Numbered from the stretch's first letter, positions 47,390 through 54,737 are shown. The stretch: 64,000 bases of DNA from Modicisalibacter sp049808615 (GCF_049808615.1 NZ_JBNCAN010000004.1:62001-126000), one strand, 5' to 3'. Numbers and translations: made by a program. The notes: generated by a model from the sequence alone, not told the origin.

Positions 47390-47466
47390 CGGAGCGTGGC
47401 GCAGCTTGGTAGCGCGCTGCAATGGGGTTGCAGAGGTCGCAGGTTCGAATCCTGTCGCTCCGACCA
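47390..47466 (+). tRNA. tRNA-Pro (anticodon GGG)
   Basis: A 77-base cloverleaf with CCA encoded. The acceptor stem is CGGAGCG/CGCTCCG, the D-arm is GCGCAGCTTGGTAGCGC, the anticodon stem is CTGCA/TGCAG with loop ATGGGGT (anticodon GGG), and the T-loop is GGTTCGAATCC. The last 46 bases are repeated at 54891-54936, so this gene is the integration site of the neighbouring element, which restored the 3' half. Confidence 0.97.
47421..47466 (+). repeat. Left attachment site (attL), 46-bp direct repeat inside tRNA-Pro
   Basis: This 46-base stretch runs from the anticodon loop to the encoded CCA and is repeated without change at 54891-54936 in the same orientation. Flanking bases differ on both sides. 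It marks the core of site-specific recombination by the element's integrase. Confidence 0.93.
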
Positions 47467-47477
47467 GAAAGATTATT

Positions 47478-47517
47478 AAAAACCGCCACTTACGGATCAT
47501 GCCGGGTGGCGGTTTTT
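47478..47517 (+). terminator. Terminator after tRNA-Pro
   Basis: AAAAACCGCCAC (47478-47489) pairs with GTGGCGGTTTTT (47506-47517) around a 16-base loop, followed by more T. It lies inside the element, 12 bp past attL, and so replaced the native terminator now found beyond attR. Confidence 0.85.
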
Positions 47518-47529
47518 TGTTGTGTTTAG

Positions 47530-47553
47530 CTCTAGGTGACATATAGGTGACAG
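47530..47553 (+). repeat. Putative integrase arm-binding site, left end
   Basis: Two tandem TAGGTGACA units 11 bp apart make a 24-base site. A near-identical site (23 of 24 bases, same orientation) lies at 54738-54761 at the other end of the element. Paired short repeats near both att sites are what arm-type sites of tyrosine integrases look like. Confidence 0.6.
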
Positions 47554-47751
47554 GCTGCGGATGACGCCCGCCCGCTTTCCTCTGCAAGGCGGGCCAAGAT
47601 GGGACTCCTACCTCTCCTGGCTGGAACCGGCTTTCGACCCCCCGGCCCATGGGTCCCTTCCCCCCGCCAAATACTGGCCTGGATGCACGCGCAAAAATTA
47701 TATTTTGTAGAAAATTCTGATATTTCTCGTCCCACCTTGCTGCGTTTATCT

Positions 47752-47788
47752 ACTACTGGTCGGCCAGCCAGTAGTGACAGGGTATAAT
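47752..47788 (+). promoter_or_regulatory. Promoter with overlapping palindromic operator before the terminase-like gene
   Basis: A consensus -10 box TATAAT is at 47783-47788. The -35 position falls in an inverted repeat ACTACTGG (47752-47759) / CCAGTAGT (47768-47775). No good -35 hexamer is visible, so the promoter is probably switched by a protein binding the palindrome. Its ACTGGTCGG core (47755-47763) also occurs in both copies of the 39-bp repeat at 48677 and 49125. Confidence 0.55.
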
Positions 47789-47819
47789 GGCGCTAGTCGA
47801 TGAATAGAGGAGAACAGCG

Positions 47820-48260
47820 ATGGCCGGTAGCCCAATGAAGCAAGCACGCAAGACCCGCTGGCAGGCGCTGCAAGACGATCCAGGCTTCGCGCAGGATTGC
47901 ATCAATCGGATAGCTTGCGGGGATAGCATTCGTGCTCTAGCCACTGAGCATGATGTCCCCATCAGTACCTTCCATGATTGGATAACCCGAGAGCATGGCG
48001 ACTCTATCGCCTTCGCTCGGCGGGCGCTCGCTGCCAATCTGGCCGATTTGATGATGCTATCGGCGGAGCGTGTCGAGGCAGGTGAACTCGATCCAAAGGC
48101 GGCCAGCGCTGCCGCGAGCATCCGACAGTGGCTGGCGTCTCGGTACGACAGAGAGCTGTTCGGTGACAGGTCGCAGGTAGATATGCGGGTGCAAGGCAGC
48201 GTCGATATGCATCTCGCAGCGGTGCGCGAGTTGACGCAGCGTGAAAGCAGCATTGATTAG
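47820..48260 (+). CDS. Terminase small subunit-like DNA-packaging protein
   Basis: A 146-residue protein. An N-terminal helix-turn-helix (CINRIACGDSIRALATEHDVPISTFHDWI) is followed by a helical region and AASIRQWLASRYDRELFGDRSQVDM, which matches the end of many phage small terminases (RKWLASKLxPxxYGDK). Small terminases recognise the packaging site. On an element without a large terminase or capsid, such a protein would steer a helper phage's packaging motor. AGGAG precedes the ATG; a strong -10 and operator lie upstream. Confidence 0.68.
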   Translation: MAGSPMKQARKTRWQALQDDPGFAQDCINRIACGDSIRALATEHDVPISTFHDWITREHGDSIAFARRALAANLADLMMLSAERVEAGELDPKAASAAASIRQWLASRYDRELFGDRSQVDMRVQGSVDMHLAAVRELTQRESSID

Positions 48261-48288
48261 GGGCGGGTAAGGTGGCAGAGGCTGAATG

Positions 48289-48307
48289 CCCCCACCACTG
48301 GCGGGGG
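48289..48307. terminator. Hairpin after the terminase-like gene
   Basis: CCCCC and GGGGG flank ACCACTGGC. The sequence CCCCCACCACTGG recurs in the 39-bp repeat downstream, so this may be a third, degenerate copy. There is no clear T-run, so its role as a terminator is uncertain. Confidence 0.4.
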
Positions 48308-48355
48308 GATCATCTCAGCTTTGAAAAATAATAATTTCTTGAGGAGTGCAGGGGC

Positions 48356-48673
48356 ATGAAGAGATTGCTTTACGTTGTTTTTATCTTGGCCATGGCGTTA
48401 CAGGGGTGCGCCACTGGAGAGAAGGCACAGAACCTTCGAGAGGGCATGACCAAGGCGGAGGTTGTTTCCCAACTCGGGCAGCCGGATGGCTTCAAGCGAG
48501 ACGGGGAGTACGAAGCATTGCAGTATACCAATCGTCTGATTAGTGGCTGGTCCTGGGACCGTACTGATTATGTCGTGATCCTGAAAGACGGTAAGTTAGT
48601 CGAGTATGGCCCTGGTGAAGTTCGCCAGAGAGACCCTAGCGCCAGCACGCTGGTGGTCGTGCCAGTCCAGTAA
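48356..48673 (+). CDS. Small lipoprotein, SmpA/BamE-like fold
   Basis: A 105-residue protein. MKRLLYVVFILAMALQGC is a lipoprotein signal with lipobox LQGC. The mature part has LREGMTKAEVVSQLGQPDGFKRDGEYEALQYTN, typical of the SmpA/OmlA (BamE-like) fold. GAGGAG precedes the ATG. As cargo on a mobile element, it may alter the cell surface, for example in superinfection exclusion, but that is speculation. Confidence 0.75.
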   Translation: MKRLLYVVFILAMALQGCATGEKAQNLREGMTKAEVVSQLGQPDGFKRDGEYEALQYTNRLISGWSWDRTDYVVILKDGKLVEYGPGEVRQRDPSASTLVVVPVQ

Positions 48674-48676
48674 TGC

Positions 48677-48715
48677 CCCCACCACTGGTCGGACACTCGC
48701 GCACGCGAGGGGAGG
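48677..48715 (-). repeat. 39-bp hairpin repeat, copy 1
   Basis: Identical over 39 bases to 49125-49163. It contains CTCGCG-CA-CGCGAG, a perfect GC-rich hairpin, and the ACTGGTCGG motif (48684-48692). It lies just beyond the end of the lipoprotein gene and downstream of the DUF3631-like remnant. Confidence 0.9.
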
Positions 48716-48801
48716 ATGCCGCCCATGCTGGCAGGGAGAGGGGCTCTCCTCCCTCCCCCTTCACCAAAAGGACGTAACGCCTCTGGCAACGGCAGCGCCT
48801 G

Positions 48802-48856
48802 CCTCACAGTAGGTAGCCGTATTTTCCAGAATCATCTCTTCTTTCTCTAGGAGGGG
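48802..48856 (-). repeat. 55-bp conserved tail segment, copy B
   Basis: Nearly the same sequence as 49196-49250. In both places it encodes the last residues of a minus-strand reading frame (ERRDDSG-x-Y-x-YLL, stop). Conservation at the DNA level, with different proteins in front, suggests a DNA function as well. Confidence 0.85.
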
Positions 48857-49124
48857 TAGCTCTACCCGAAACACCGAAACAAGACTTATTTATCAATGAC
48901 TTAGACGATATTCTATCCGAAACATCAGGGTGGTGTGTTTCGGATGGATATGAGGATAAGCTATTGTTTTTATTGATTTGTTTCGTTGTTTCGGGTGGGA
49001 CAGGGGGGTGTAGAGAAAGATAACGCTTAAAGGCATCTTGGAAGTCAGCCAGCAGGTAGCCCTTCTTGGTCAGGAAATCAATTCGTATCTGTTTCGACTT
49101 GATGCCAAAGCCAGCCAGCTTTCT
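48804..49124 (-). pseudogene. 3' remnant of a second replication gene (DUF3631-like C-terminus)
   Basis: This frame encodes RKLAGFGIKSKQIRIDFLTK, then KGYLLADFQDAFKRYL, which resembles the C-terminal winged region of DUF3631 proteins associated with phage/plasmid primase-helicases. It has no start codon with a ribosome site, and upstream it runs into the end of the intact rep gene. The tail after residue 'HPP' is low-complexity and coincides with a palindromic repeat array. It looks like the stump of a replaced rep gene. Confidence 0.55.
48864..48996. other. Candidate replication origin B: symmetric CCGAAAC repeat array with AT-rich core
   Basis: Left arm 48864-48883 (two CCGAAAC units) and right arm 48977-48996 (two inverted units) match with two mismatches. 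An inner pair ATCCGAAAC (48915-48923) / GTTTCGGAT (48937-48945) has the same centre, position 48930. The core is AT-rich in a GC-rich genome. Two iteron sets flanking an AT-rich centre is the layout known for SaPI-type satellite origins. Function is inferred. Confidence 0.5.
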
Positions 49125-49163
49125 CCCCACCACTGGTCGGACACTCGCGCACGCGAGGGGAGG
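49125..49163 (-). repeat. 39-bp hairpin repeat, copy 2
   Basis: Exact copy of 48677-48715, with the same CTCGCG-CA-CGCGAG hairpin and ACTGGTCGG (49132-49140). It lies 32 bp past the conserved tail of the intact rep gene, in the same order (tail, then hairpin) as copy 1. Confidence 0.9.
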
Positions 49164-49195
49164 CTTGTGCTGAGTAGCGTCCACCGGCTCCCCTT

Positions 49196-49250
49196 CCTCA
49201 GAGTAGGTAGTCGTATTCTCCTGAATCATCTCTTCTTTCTCCAGGAGGAG
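49196..49250 (-). repeat. 55-bp conserved tail segment, copy A (end of rep gene)
   Basis: Encodes the last residues and stop of the intact primase-helicase gene. It differs from copy B (48802-48856) at only a few positions. Confidence 0.85.
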
Positions 49251-51780
49251 CCTTCCTTTGCCGACCAGGAGGGGGTGAAAATACATCTGGCTCAATGTCC
49301 GGTTTTGTTTTTCGGCGCACGCCTGGCTGTGGCTGCCGGAATGTCCGGTTTAGTGTCCGGTTTACAGCCGGTTTACAGCCGGTTTGTCCGGTTGGTGCTT
49401 CTGGCGGGTGTCCTGTCCTGTCCGGTCCCCCTAGAGGGGCCGGCCGGATAGGACAACCGGCACCCGGGGAGGAAGTGGAGGCAACACCAACATGAGCGGC
49501 ACTCTTGTTTATTCCCCCACCGGCTGGCGTTGAGGGGAGGCCGCCGTAGCGGACGTGTTGGCCGACGACTTGGATAGAACCTGCCTCTTCCAGTGAACTC
49601 AGCACCCCTGGCCAGCGGCGACGATCTACTGTCTCTCGACAAGCCTGCCGCCACTCCTCTATGTCCACCCATACCGGGGCAGGAGGAGCCCCCGCCCGGA
49701 GCGCTTCCGCTTCACGCTCTTGGCTTAGTTCGGTTAGCTTGGCCAGAGCGGTAGTCTGGTTCTTGCCGGGCTTCCTCCCCCTGGTCGGCATAGCAGGGGC
49801 GTCCTCCGGAACGAGGCAGGCTCCGAACACGTCGCCCCCATCCTCGTCCACCAAAGGTAGTTTGACGCTCTCCAAAGTGAAGTAGATGGGGGGCGGCAGG
49901 TCTGCATCCTTCATCTCGGTAGGGGTGAGGGTCACGCTACCGGTCGCGTCCCTCTTGACCAGATAGCCGGCGTCGATGGCTCCAGGGAGTGAGGAGTTTC
50001 CCCTTGCTCCTCTCCCTTCGTCCTTGCCGGTGTGATGGACGACCAAGGCGGTGCAACGCCAGTTGGCTCGGATTTCATCTAGATGCTGGACAAATCGGCC
50101 CATGTCTTCCGTGCTGTTCTCGTCAGCACCGAAGTTGCGGGCCAGGGTGTCCACGACGACGATGGCCGGCGCGCGGTTGGTATCCTGTGCCATTTCTTCA
50201 ATAGCGCGTAGCACCTGGCCAGCTGCGTTGCGGTCGGTGAGGGGCGCGGCCTTGTTTGATACTGCCAGCGGCGCGCCCTTCAGCGAGACGCCTTTGGCCT
50301 GTTCCCACGCGGCGAATCGCCGGGCTAGGCCGGTGTGTCCCTCGCCAGCCAGGTAGAATACTGCACCCTGCTTAACCTCGTGGCCGTTCCAGGGAGTGCC
50401 GGTAGCGACACAACATGCCCAGTCGATGGCCAGGAAGGATTTGCCAGACTTCGGGGGTCCGTAGATCAGCCCCAAGCTGTCCGCCTCCAGGAAGCCTTTC
50501 ACCAGCCACGCTATCGGCTTCAGGCGGCCCACCAGGTCGCCGACAAGCGTATAGCCAAAGGGTGGCCTACCCCCACCCTCCGTTGCCTTCCTGGGAGCTT
50601 CTTGGGAATCTTCTGCATCGCGCAGGGTCAGTACACCTCCTATGCCCCCCTCTGTTGAACACTCGGCCTCGAAGCCATCACCCGCCGATGGGGCCACATC
50701 ATCCGGCGCCTTCTGGCTGGCGCTCCATGCACTGGCCAGCGTAGCCCCTGCCTCCTCTTCATCGAGCCCAGCCGCCAGGGCTGCCGCTTTCAGTCCTTGC
50801 CTCACTTCGCCTTCCTCCGCTTGCCCAGTATGTACGAAGCTGAATGCGCGATATGCCTTCCGGTACAACACTCGGTTACGCTCCCCCTCCATGGCTTCGG
50901 TGATGTCGTTGTAGATGCCGTCCAGGGAGCGGCGAACGTAGGGTGTCATCTCACCACCACTGGCAGGCGCTACCGGCTGCCCCCGTTGGTAGGTAGGTTC
51001 TTCCACCAGGGGGACGCTCACGGCTTCCCTCGTCCCCTCCTTGAAGCCTGAGCGCACCGCCACGGGATCGCTTACGCCTGCCTCGAAAATCGGCGCAGCT
51101 GTGTAATGGATTTGCGTGGCGCTGAACAGGGCGATATCGAAAGGTGGCTTGCTGGGCTTGGGCCATCGGTGCTTGGCCCATGCCTTGAGTTGCCCGCTGG
51201 TACGGGGCGCTTCCAGCCAGAACCAGGCGCGTGCCTTGAGCTTGCCTTGAGCATCGGGGCGGCCAGCGGAGCCGGTCAGTTGCCAGTGGAAGCTGGCCGT
51301 CCCCCACTCGGGTAGATGAGCCTGTAGAAATTCTTCGATGGCTTCCTGGGGCTGATCCAGCGGATCGGCACCTAGCGGCGTGAAGTCGTCAATATCCAGC
51401 GCCAGCCACTGGCGGGGGGCATCCGCGAAGTTTTCTTTCGTGCGGCGGTATCTGCCACCTTCTTCCGGGATGGCATCAGGCTTCAACCCGCCACGGATGA
51501 TGCAGGCGCGAGGGTCGCCTTCCAGTTGGGTCAGCAATGTCGATAGCGCGGCTATTCCCTCAACCCCCTGGCTGGCAATCGAGAAGGTTCTAACCTGGCC
51601 ATAGGGGGCGATGGTGCCGTCTGCCGTCCAGGTCTTGGCCAGAACCAGCGAAGGGTCGCAGCGTAGCACCGTAACGGCTTGCGCCACGGGGTCAGTTGCT
51701 ATAACGTTTGTGGAATGCTGTTGTGTTATACCCCCGAGAGCGGTTGCCGCCGTCTCGGGGGGTTCTGTCACTTGATCCAT
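49198..51780 (-). CDS. Primase-helicase replication protein of the element
   Basis: An 860-residue protein. The N-terminal primase-like part has LALDIDDF (acidic pair near 129-131). A RepA/AAA_25-type hexameric ATPase follows: Walker A GPPKSGKS (~441-448), AGEG, Walker B VVVDTLARN and HHTGKDEGRGARGNSSLPGAID. The C-terminal ~130 residues are low-complexity and carry the CCGGTTT array. It would start replication of the excised element. The ATG at 51780 has AGGGGAGG and overlaps the preceding stop (TGATG). Confidence 0.82.
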   Translation of the reverse strand: MDQVTEPPETAATALGGITQQHSTNVIATDPVAQAVTVLRCDPSLVLAKTWTADGTIAPYGQVRTFSIASQGVEGIAALSTLLTQLEGDPRACIIRGGLKPDAIPEEGGRYRRTKENFADAPRQWLALDIDDFTPLGADPLDQPQEAIEEFLQAHLPEWGTASFHWQLTGSAGRPDAQGKLKARAWFWLEAPRTSGQLKAWAKHRWPKPSKPPFDIALFSATQIHYTAAPIFEAGVSDPVAVRSGFKEGTREAVSVPLVEEPTYQRGQPVAPASGGEMTPYVRRSLDGIYNDITEAMEGERNRVLYRKAYRAFSFVHTGQAEEGEVRQGLKAAALAAGLDEEEAGATLASAWSASQKAPDDVAPSAGDGFEAECSTEGGIGGVLTLRDAEDSQEAPRKATEGGGRPPFGYTLVGDLVGRLKPIAWLVKGFLEADSLGLIYGPPKSGKSFLAIDWACCVATGTPWNGHEVKQGAVFYLAGEGHTGLARRFAAWEQAKGVSLKGAPLAVSNKAAPLTDRNAAGQVLRAIEEMAQDTNRAPAIVVVDTLARNFGADENSTEDMGRFVQHLDEIRANWRCTALVVHHTGKDEGRGARGNSSLPGAIDAGYLVKRDATGSVTLTPTEMKDADLPPPIYFTLESVKLPLVDEDGGDVFGACLVPEDAPAMPTRGRKPGKNQTTALAKLTELSQEREAEALRAGAPPAPVWVDIEEWRQACRETVDRRRWPGVLSSLEEAGSIQVVGQHVRYGGLPSTPAGGGINKSAAHVGVASTSSPGAGCPIRPAPLGGPDRTGHPPEAPTGQTGCKPAVNRTLNRTFRQPQPGVRRKTKPDIEPDVFSPPPGRQRKAPPGERRDDSGEYDYLL
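49297..49394. other. Candidate replication origin A: CCGGTTT iteron array inside the rep gene
   Basis: CCGGTTT occurs at 49299, 49345, 49357, 49368 and 49379, and CCGGTTG at 49388, with 9-12 bp steps in the dense part. The array lies in the 3' coding end of the primase-helicase gene, where the protein is Pro/Thr/Arg-rich and probably disordered. Origin iterons inside a rep gene are known from lambda O. Function is inferred. Confidence 0.5.
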
Positions 51781-52052
51781 CACCACACCTCCCCTAAGCG
51801 CACAAGCATAATGCATAGGTCTGAATCGGCGTTATCCGCCTCACTTCTAGCGTCCTCAACGAGCAGAGTTAAAGCCAGAAGTAACCCGGACCTTTCTTCA
51901 TTTGTTAGCGCTCGCTGGGGGATACCGCCTTCCAATCGAGGGGTGGCCCTCTGTAGCGCTTTCACAAGGGGACGCATGGCGGTGGCAGTATCTCTGCTCT
52001 TTCGAATGGCTTTCCTGGCCGTTCTGATAGCTTCAATCTCAAAATCAAGCAT
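51780..52052 (-). CDS. Small helical protein coupled to the rep gene
   Basis: A 90-residue, mostly helical protein (MLDFEIEAIRTARKAIRKSRD start, SGLLLALTLLVEDARSEAD end). No family is recognised. Its start overlaps the AlpA-like stop and its stop overlaps the rep start, both as TGATG, so the three are translated in a fixed chain. A regulator or replication accessory is possible. Confidence 0.65.
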   Translation of the reverse strand: MLDFEIEAIRTARKAIRKSRDTATAMRPLVKALQRATPRLEGGIPQRALTNEERSGLLLALTLLVEDARSEADNADSDLCIMLVRLGEVW

Positions 52053-52357
52053 CAGGCATCCCTCCCCTTGGTCGCTACTTCGGCGGTGCTTCCATAGTCG
52101 GGGGCTTCCGCCAGCCAATCGAGGATGTCTCTCAGGCGATATTTGACAGAGCGGCCACGTTTCACGAAACGCGGTGCTGGTCGGCCAAGTAGCACACCAG
52201 TTGAGCGGCTTTTCCGTCCTGTGGTGGGCTGGGCCGGTATAAGGCCAGGGAATACAGCTTGCTCGGTCAGTTCGATGAATGCTGGATCGAAGCCATCGCG
52301 ATAGCGGGCCAGGGCGTTGGCTAGGATGTTGCTGGGGTCTTGAGTCTTGGTGAGCAT
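52052..52357 (-). CDS. AlpA/MerR-like DNA-binding protein
   Basis: A 101-residue protein. The second half has STGVLLGRPAPRFVKRGRSVKYRLRDILDWLAE, the winged helix-turn-helix pattern of AlpA/excisionase-type regulators (hydrophobic-x-R-x-G-x-x-x-x-Y-x-x-x-D-hydrophobic-x-x-W). In P4-like satellites AlpA controls integrase and excision. It heads the coupled rep cluster. Confidence 0.7.
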   Translation of the reverse strand: MLTKTQDPSNILANALARYRDGFDPAFIELTEQAVFPGLIPAQPTTGRKSRSTGVLLGRPAPRFVKRGRSVKYRLRDILDWLAEAPDYGSTAEVATKGRDA

Positions 52358-52446
52358 TGAGGGCGATCCTCGTCGTGGGTTGACGCCTTCAATAGTGGGG
52401 GGTGCTCACGAGGGGTTCATGCAAGAATGGCAAAATACATTTTTGC

Positions 52447-53244
52447 TCAGGTTTTTCGCCTTTTCTGGTTCTTCACTATGGCTTCGATGATGCCTCCTTC
52501 CTCAATCCTGACCAGGTAGGGGAGAAGTTTTTCATCCTGAAAGTCTTTCAGTAGCCTTACCACTTGGCGTGGATCGCTGTTGCCTAGGCAAAGTACCTGT
52601 TGCAAAGCACTTACTTTTCCGTGAATGCTTTTTCCAAGGTGGATACCTTCCAGAGCAGCCCATAGCATCAAGTCCATATAGGCCGCGACGTAGTAATCAA
52701 GCAGCTTACCTATCCATGCTGGCCCGGAAGGGTCTATTTGTTCTTCCTCCATTTCTGGCAAGCTAAGCGCCATTATCAACTTTTGCCTGACCTCGCTCGG
52801 ATGAACTGCGGTCTGCTTAAGCTGGCCGAGAGAATCTTTCAGAAGTGTTTCCAACTCCCTCCTCTGGTAGGCCTCTTGTTCTTGACTGGCCTCATCATTC
52901 CTGGCGTCTTCCCGCTCTAAAACGGCGGTAAATACCTCTACTACGTCACTGCTATCTGCCATCCGTATAGTGGAGGTCAGGCAAGCATATAGAGTCATTC
53001 GGCTACACTCATCGGGGCGCTGGTAGGGGTTGGCGGACCACTCTTCCAGGATGCTGAGCGCCTTTTTACGCTTTCCTTCATCAAGGCGCTCGGCATCAAA
53101 ACCCCGCCCCATGACGGCTTGGTAAAAAGGGACGCGATCCAGGACCGCCAGGGCTGCCTCTCGCAACGCCGCTTCATTTGGTGGCTTGCATGTGTAGCGC
53201 TTTTCGTTGAACCACTTGGGTAGCTGGACAATATGGGGTGCCAT
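52447..53244 (-). CDS. Unknown helical protein of the element
   Basis: A 265-residue protein starting MAPHIVQLPKWFNEKRYTCKPPNE; the start at 53244 has CAGGAG upstream, while the longer reading to 53445 would overlap the integrase. It is charged and almost all helical, with a Glu-rich stretch (REDARNDEASQEQEAYQRREL). No motif is recognised. Its place between integrase and AlpA, where satellites keep regulatory or helper-interference genes, is the only clue. Confidence 0.6.
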   Translation of the reverse strand: MAPHIVQLPKWFNEKRYTCKPPNEAALREAALAVLDRVPFYQAVMGRGFDAERLDEGKRKKALSILEEWSANPYQRPDECSRMTLYACLTSTIRMADSSDVVEVFTAVLEREDARNDEASQEQEAYQRRELETLLKDSLGQLKQTAVHPSEVRQKLIMALSLPEMEEEQIDPSGPAWIGKLLDYYVAAYMDLMLWAALEGIHLGKSIHGKVSALQQVLCLGNSDPRQVVRLLKDFQDEKLLPYLVRIEEGGIIEAIVKNQKRRKT

Positions 53245-53341
53245 TTGCGCTACTCCTGACGCACTCCATTTGAAGGGTTGGCTGGCGGGCGTGGTGGAGT
53301 TGCCACGCTTTCGGGTGATCGGCCCTAGCCAGCCAATGGGG

Positions 53342-54727
53342 TCAGGCTTGCTCTCTCGGCGCCAGCCCTTGCATGACTTCATGACTTCCATGACTTCGAT
53401 TCGACGAATATCTTTGGGTGTCTTGTTCCGGCACCTTCCTGGCAAACGCCTCTACCGCATCGCGAGTATGGTCGGGGCGCAGGTGGGCGTAGTGCTGGAT
53501 GGTCGTCTGGATATCGCTATGGGCCATCAGCTTGGAGACGGTCAGAAGGTCGGTGCCTGCCATCACCAACTGGCTGGCGAAGTGGTGGCGCAGTGAATAC
53601 AGCAGCAGGTCATTGGGCAGGCCAGCCAGTTGGCGCACTGTCGCCCACGGCTTTTGCATGGCCGTTCGATCCATTCGCTTACCATTGCACGTTGAAGGGA
53701 AGACGAGGCCAGCCTTAGGCTCACCCTGCTGCTGGTGCCATGTCTTGAGTATGTCCACGGCGGGACCAGATAGCGGGAAGGTCTGGGGCTCCGGGTGATG
53801 ATGTGCGGTCTTCTCGATTACTTTACGGATCGTGGCAAAGGTCAGATTGACGTGCTCCCAGCGAAGGCCAGTTATATCGCCAGGCCGAAAGCCGGTGTAA
53901 TACATGGTCAGTATCCAGGGCTTGACGTGATCCACGAACGCTACTTCATCGAGGCTGGGTAAATACGCCTTGCCATGGGCGCGGCTCTGGCGCCGCTGCT
54001 CCCGCCTCTTCTCCTGGTAGGCGTCCAGGCCAGCGAATAGCGCCTTCACTTCCTTCTCTTCCAGGTAACGGCGGCTGGCTGCCTGCTCGGTCATGGCCTC
54101 ATCACTCATGGCGGGCTTTTGCAGCTTGACGCCAGCCAATGGGTTGATAGGGATTGCCTTGCGCTCGGCAGCGTGCACCAGTAAGGCATGTAGCGCGTCA
54201 TAGGATCGCTTGAGGCTGCCAAAGGCCAAGGGCCTGCCTTTTCCTTCCTGCTCGGCCTGCCAGCGCTCCACATCGGCAAGGGAAAGGCTGCTCATCGGCT
54301 TGTCTAGCCAATCGGCAAAGTCCTTCTCGATCCTGCGTAGCGTTCCCTTTCCGTCTTTGCGGCGATTCTGAAAAGCGGTATAGGGACCAGCCAGGTAAGC
54401 CCTAAGTGTCTGTTGTTGCTGGCGCTGGGCTTCGGCCTTGGCCTCTTCCAGCACGGCGCGGGGATCGCCACCTTGGGCCACGACAGCCAGGGCTTCGGCG
54501 GCATCCTTTCTGGCCTGGGTAGCCGTGAGCGCACCATAGCGCCCAATAGTCATCATGCGGCGCTGGCCGGTCTTGGTGCGGTAGTAGAGGCGGAAGGTCA
54601 GGCCCCGCTTGCCAGGGCGAACATGGAAGCCTGCCAGTTCGGTATCCCATATATCGTCTGCTGGCGGGGTCTTGGTCAGTTGCTCCAATGCCCTGGCAGT
54701 CAGCTTCATCTTGGTAGGGTCTGACAT
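53342..54727 (-). CDS. int: Tyrosine-type integrase of the element
   Basis: A 461-residue P4-type integrase. N-terminal DUF4102-like arm-binding domain (LTARALEQLTKTPPADDIWDTELAGFHVRPGKRGLTFRLYYR), a core-binding domain, and the catalytic domain with R281 (TGFRPGD), R380 (YSLRHHFAS, Tyr replacing the first His), H403 (MAHSD) and the nucleophile Y413 (QHYAHL). It inserts the element into tRNA-Pro. The putative arm site lies 11 bp before its ATG, so it may repress its own promoter. Confidence 0.93.
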   Translation of the reverse strand: MSDPTKMKLTARALEQLTKTPPADDIWDTELAGFHVRPGKRGLTFRLYYRTKTGQRRMMTIGRYGALTATQARKDAAEALAVVAQGGDPRAVLEEAKAEAQRQQQQTLRAYLAGPYTAFQNRRKDGKGTLRRIEKDFADWLDKPMSSLSLADVERWQAEQEGKGRPLAFGSLKRSYDALHALLVHAAERKAIPINPLAGVKLQKPAMSDEAMTEQAASRRYLEEKEVKALFAGLDAYQEKRREQRRQSRAHGKAYLPSLDEVAFVDHVKPWILTMYYTGFRPGDITGLRWEHVNLTFATIRKVIEKTAHHHPEPQTFPLSGPAVDILKTWHQQQGEPKAGLVFPSTCNGKRMDRTAMQKPWATVRQLAGLPNDLLLYSLRHHFASQLVMAGTDLLTVSKLMAHSDIQTTIQHYAHLRPDHTRDAVEAFARKVPEQDTQRYSSNRSHGSHEVMQGLAPREQA

Positions 54728-54737
54728 GGTAGTCCGC

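Noticed and set aside
49038..49451. 137-residue plus-strand frame across the rep end
   Set aside because: It runs over the repeats and antisense to rep; no ribosome site and no motif.
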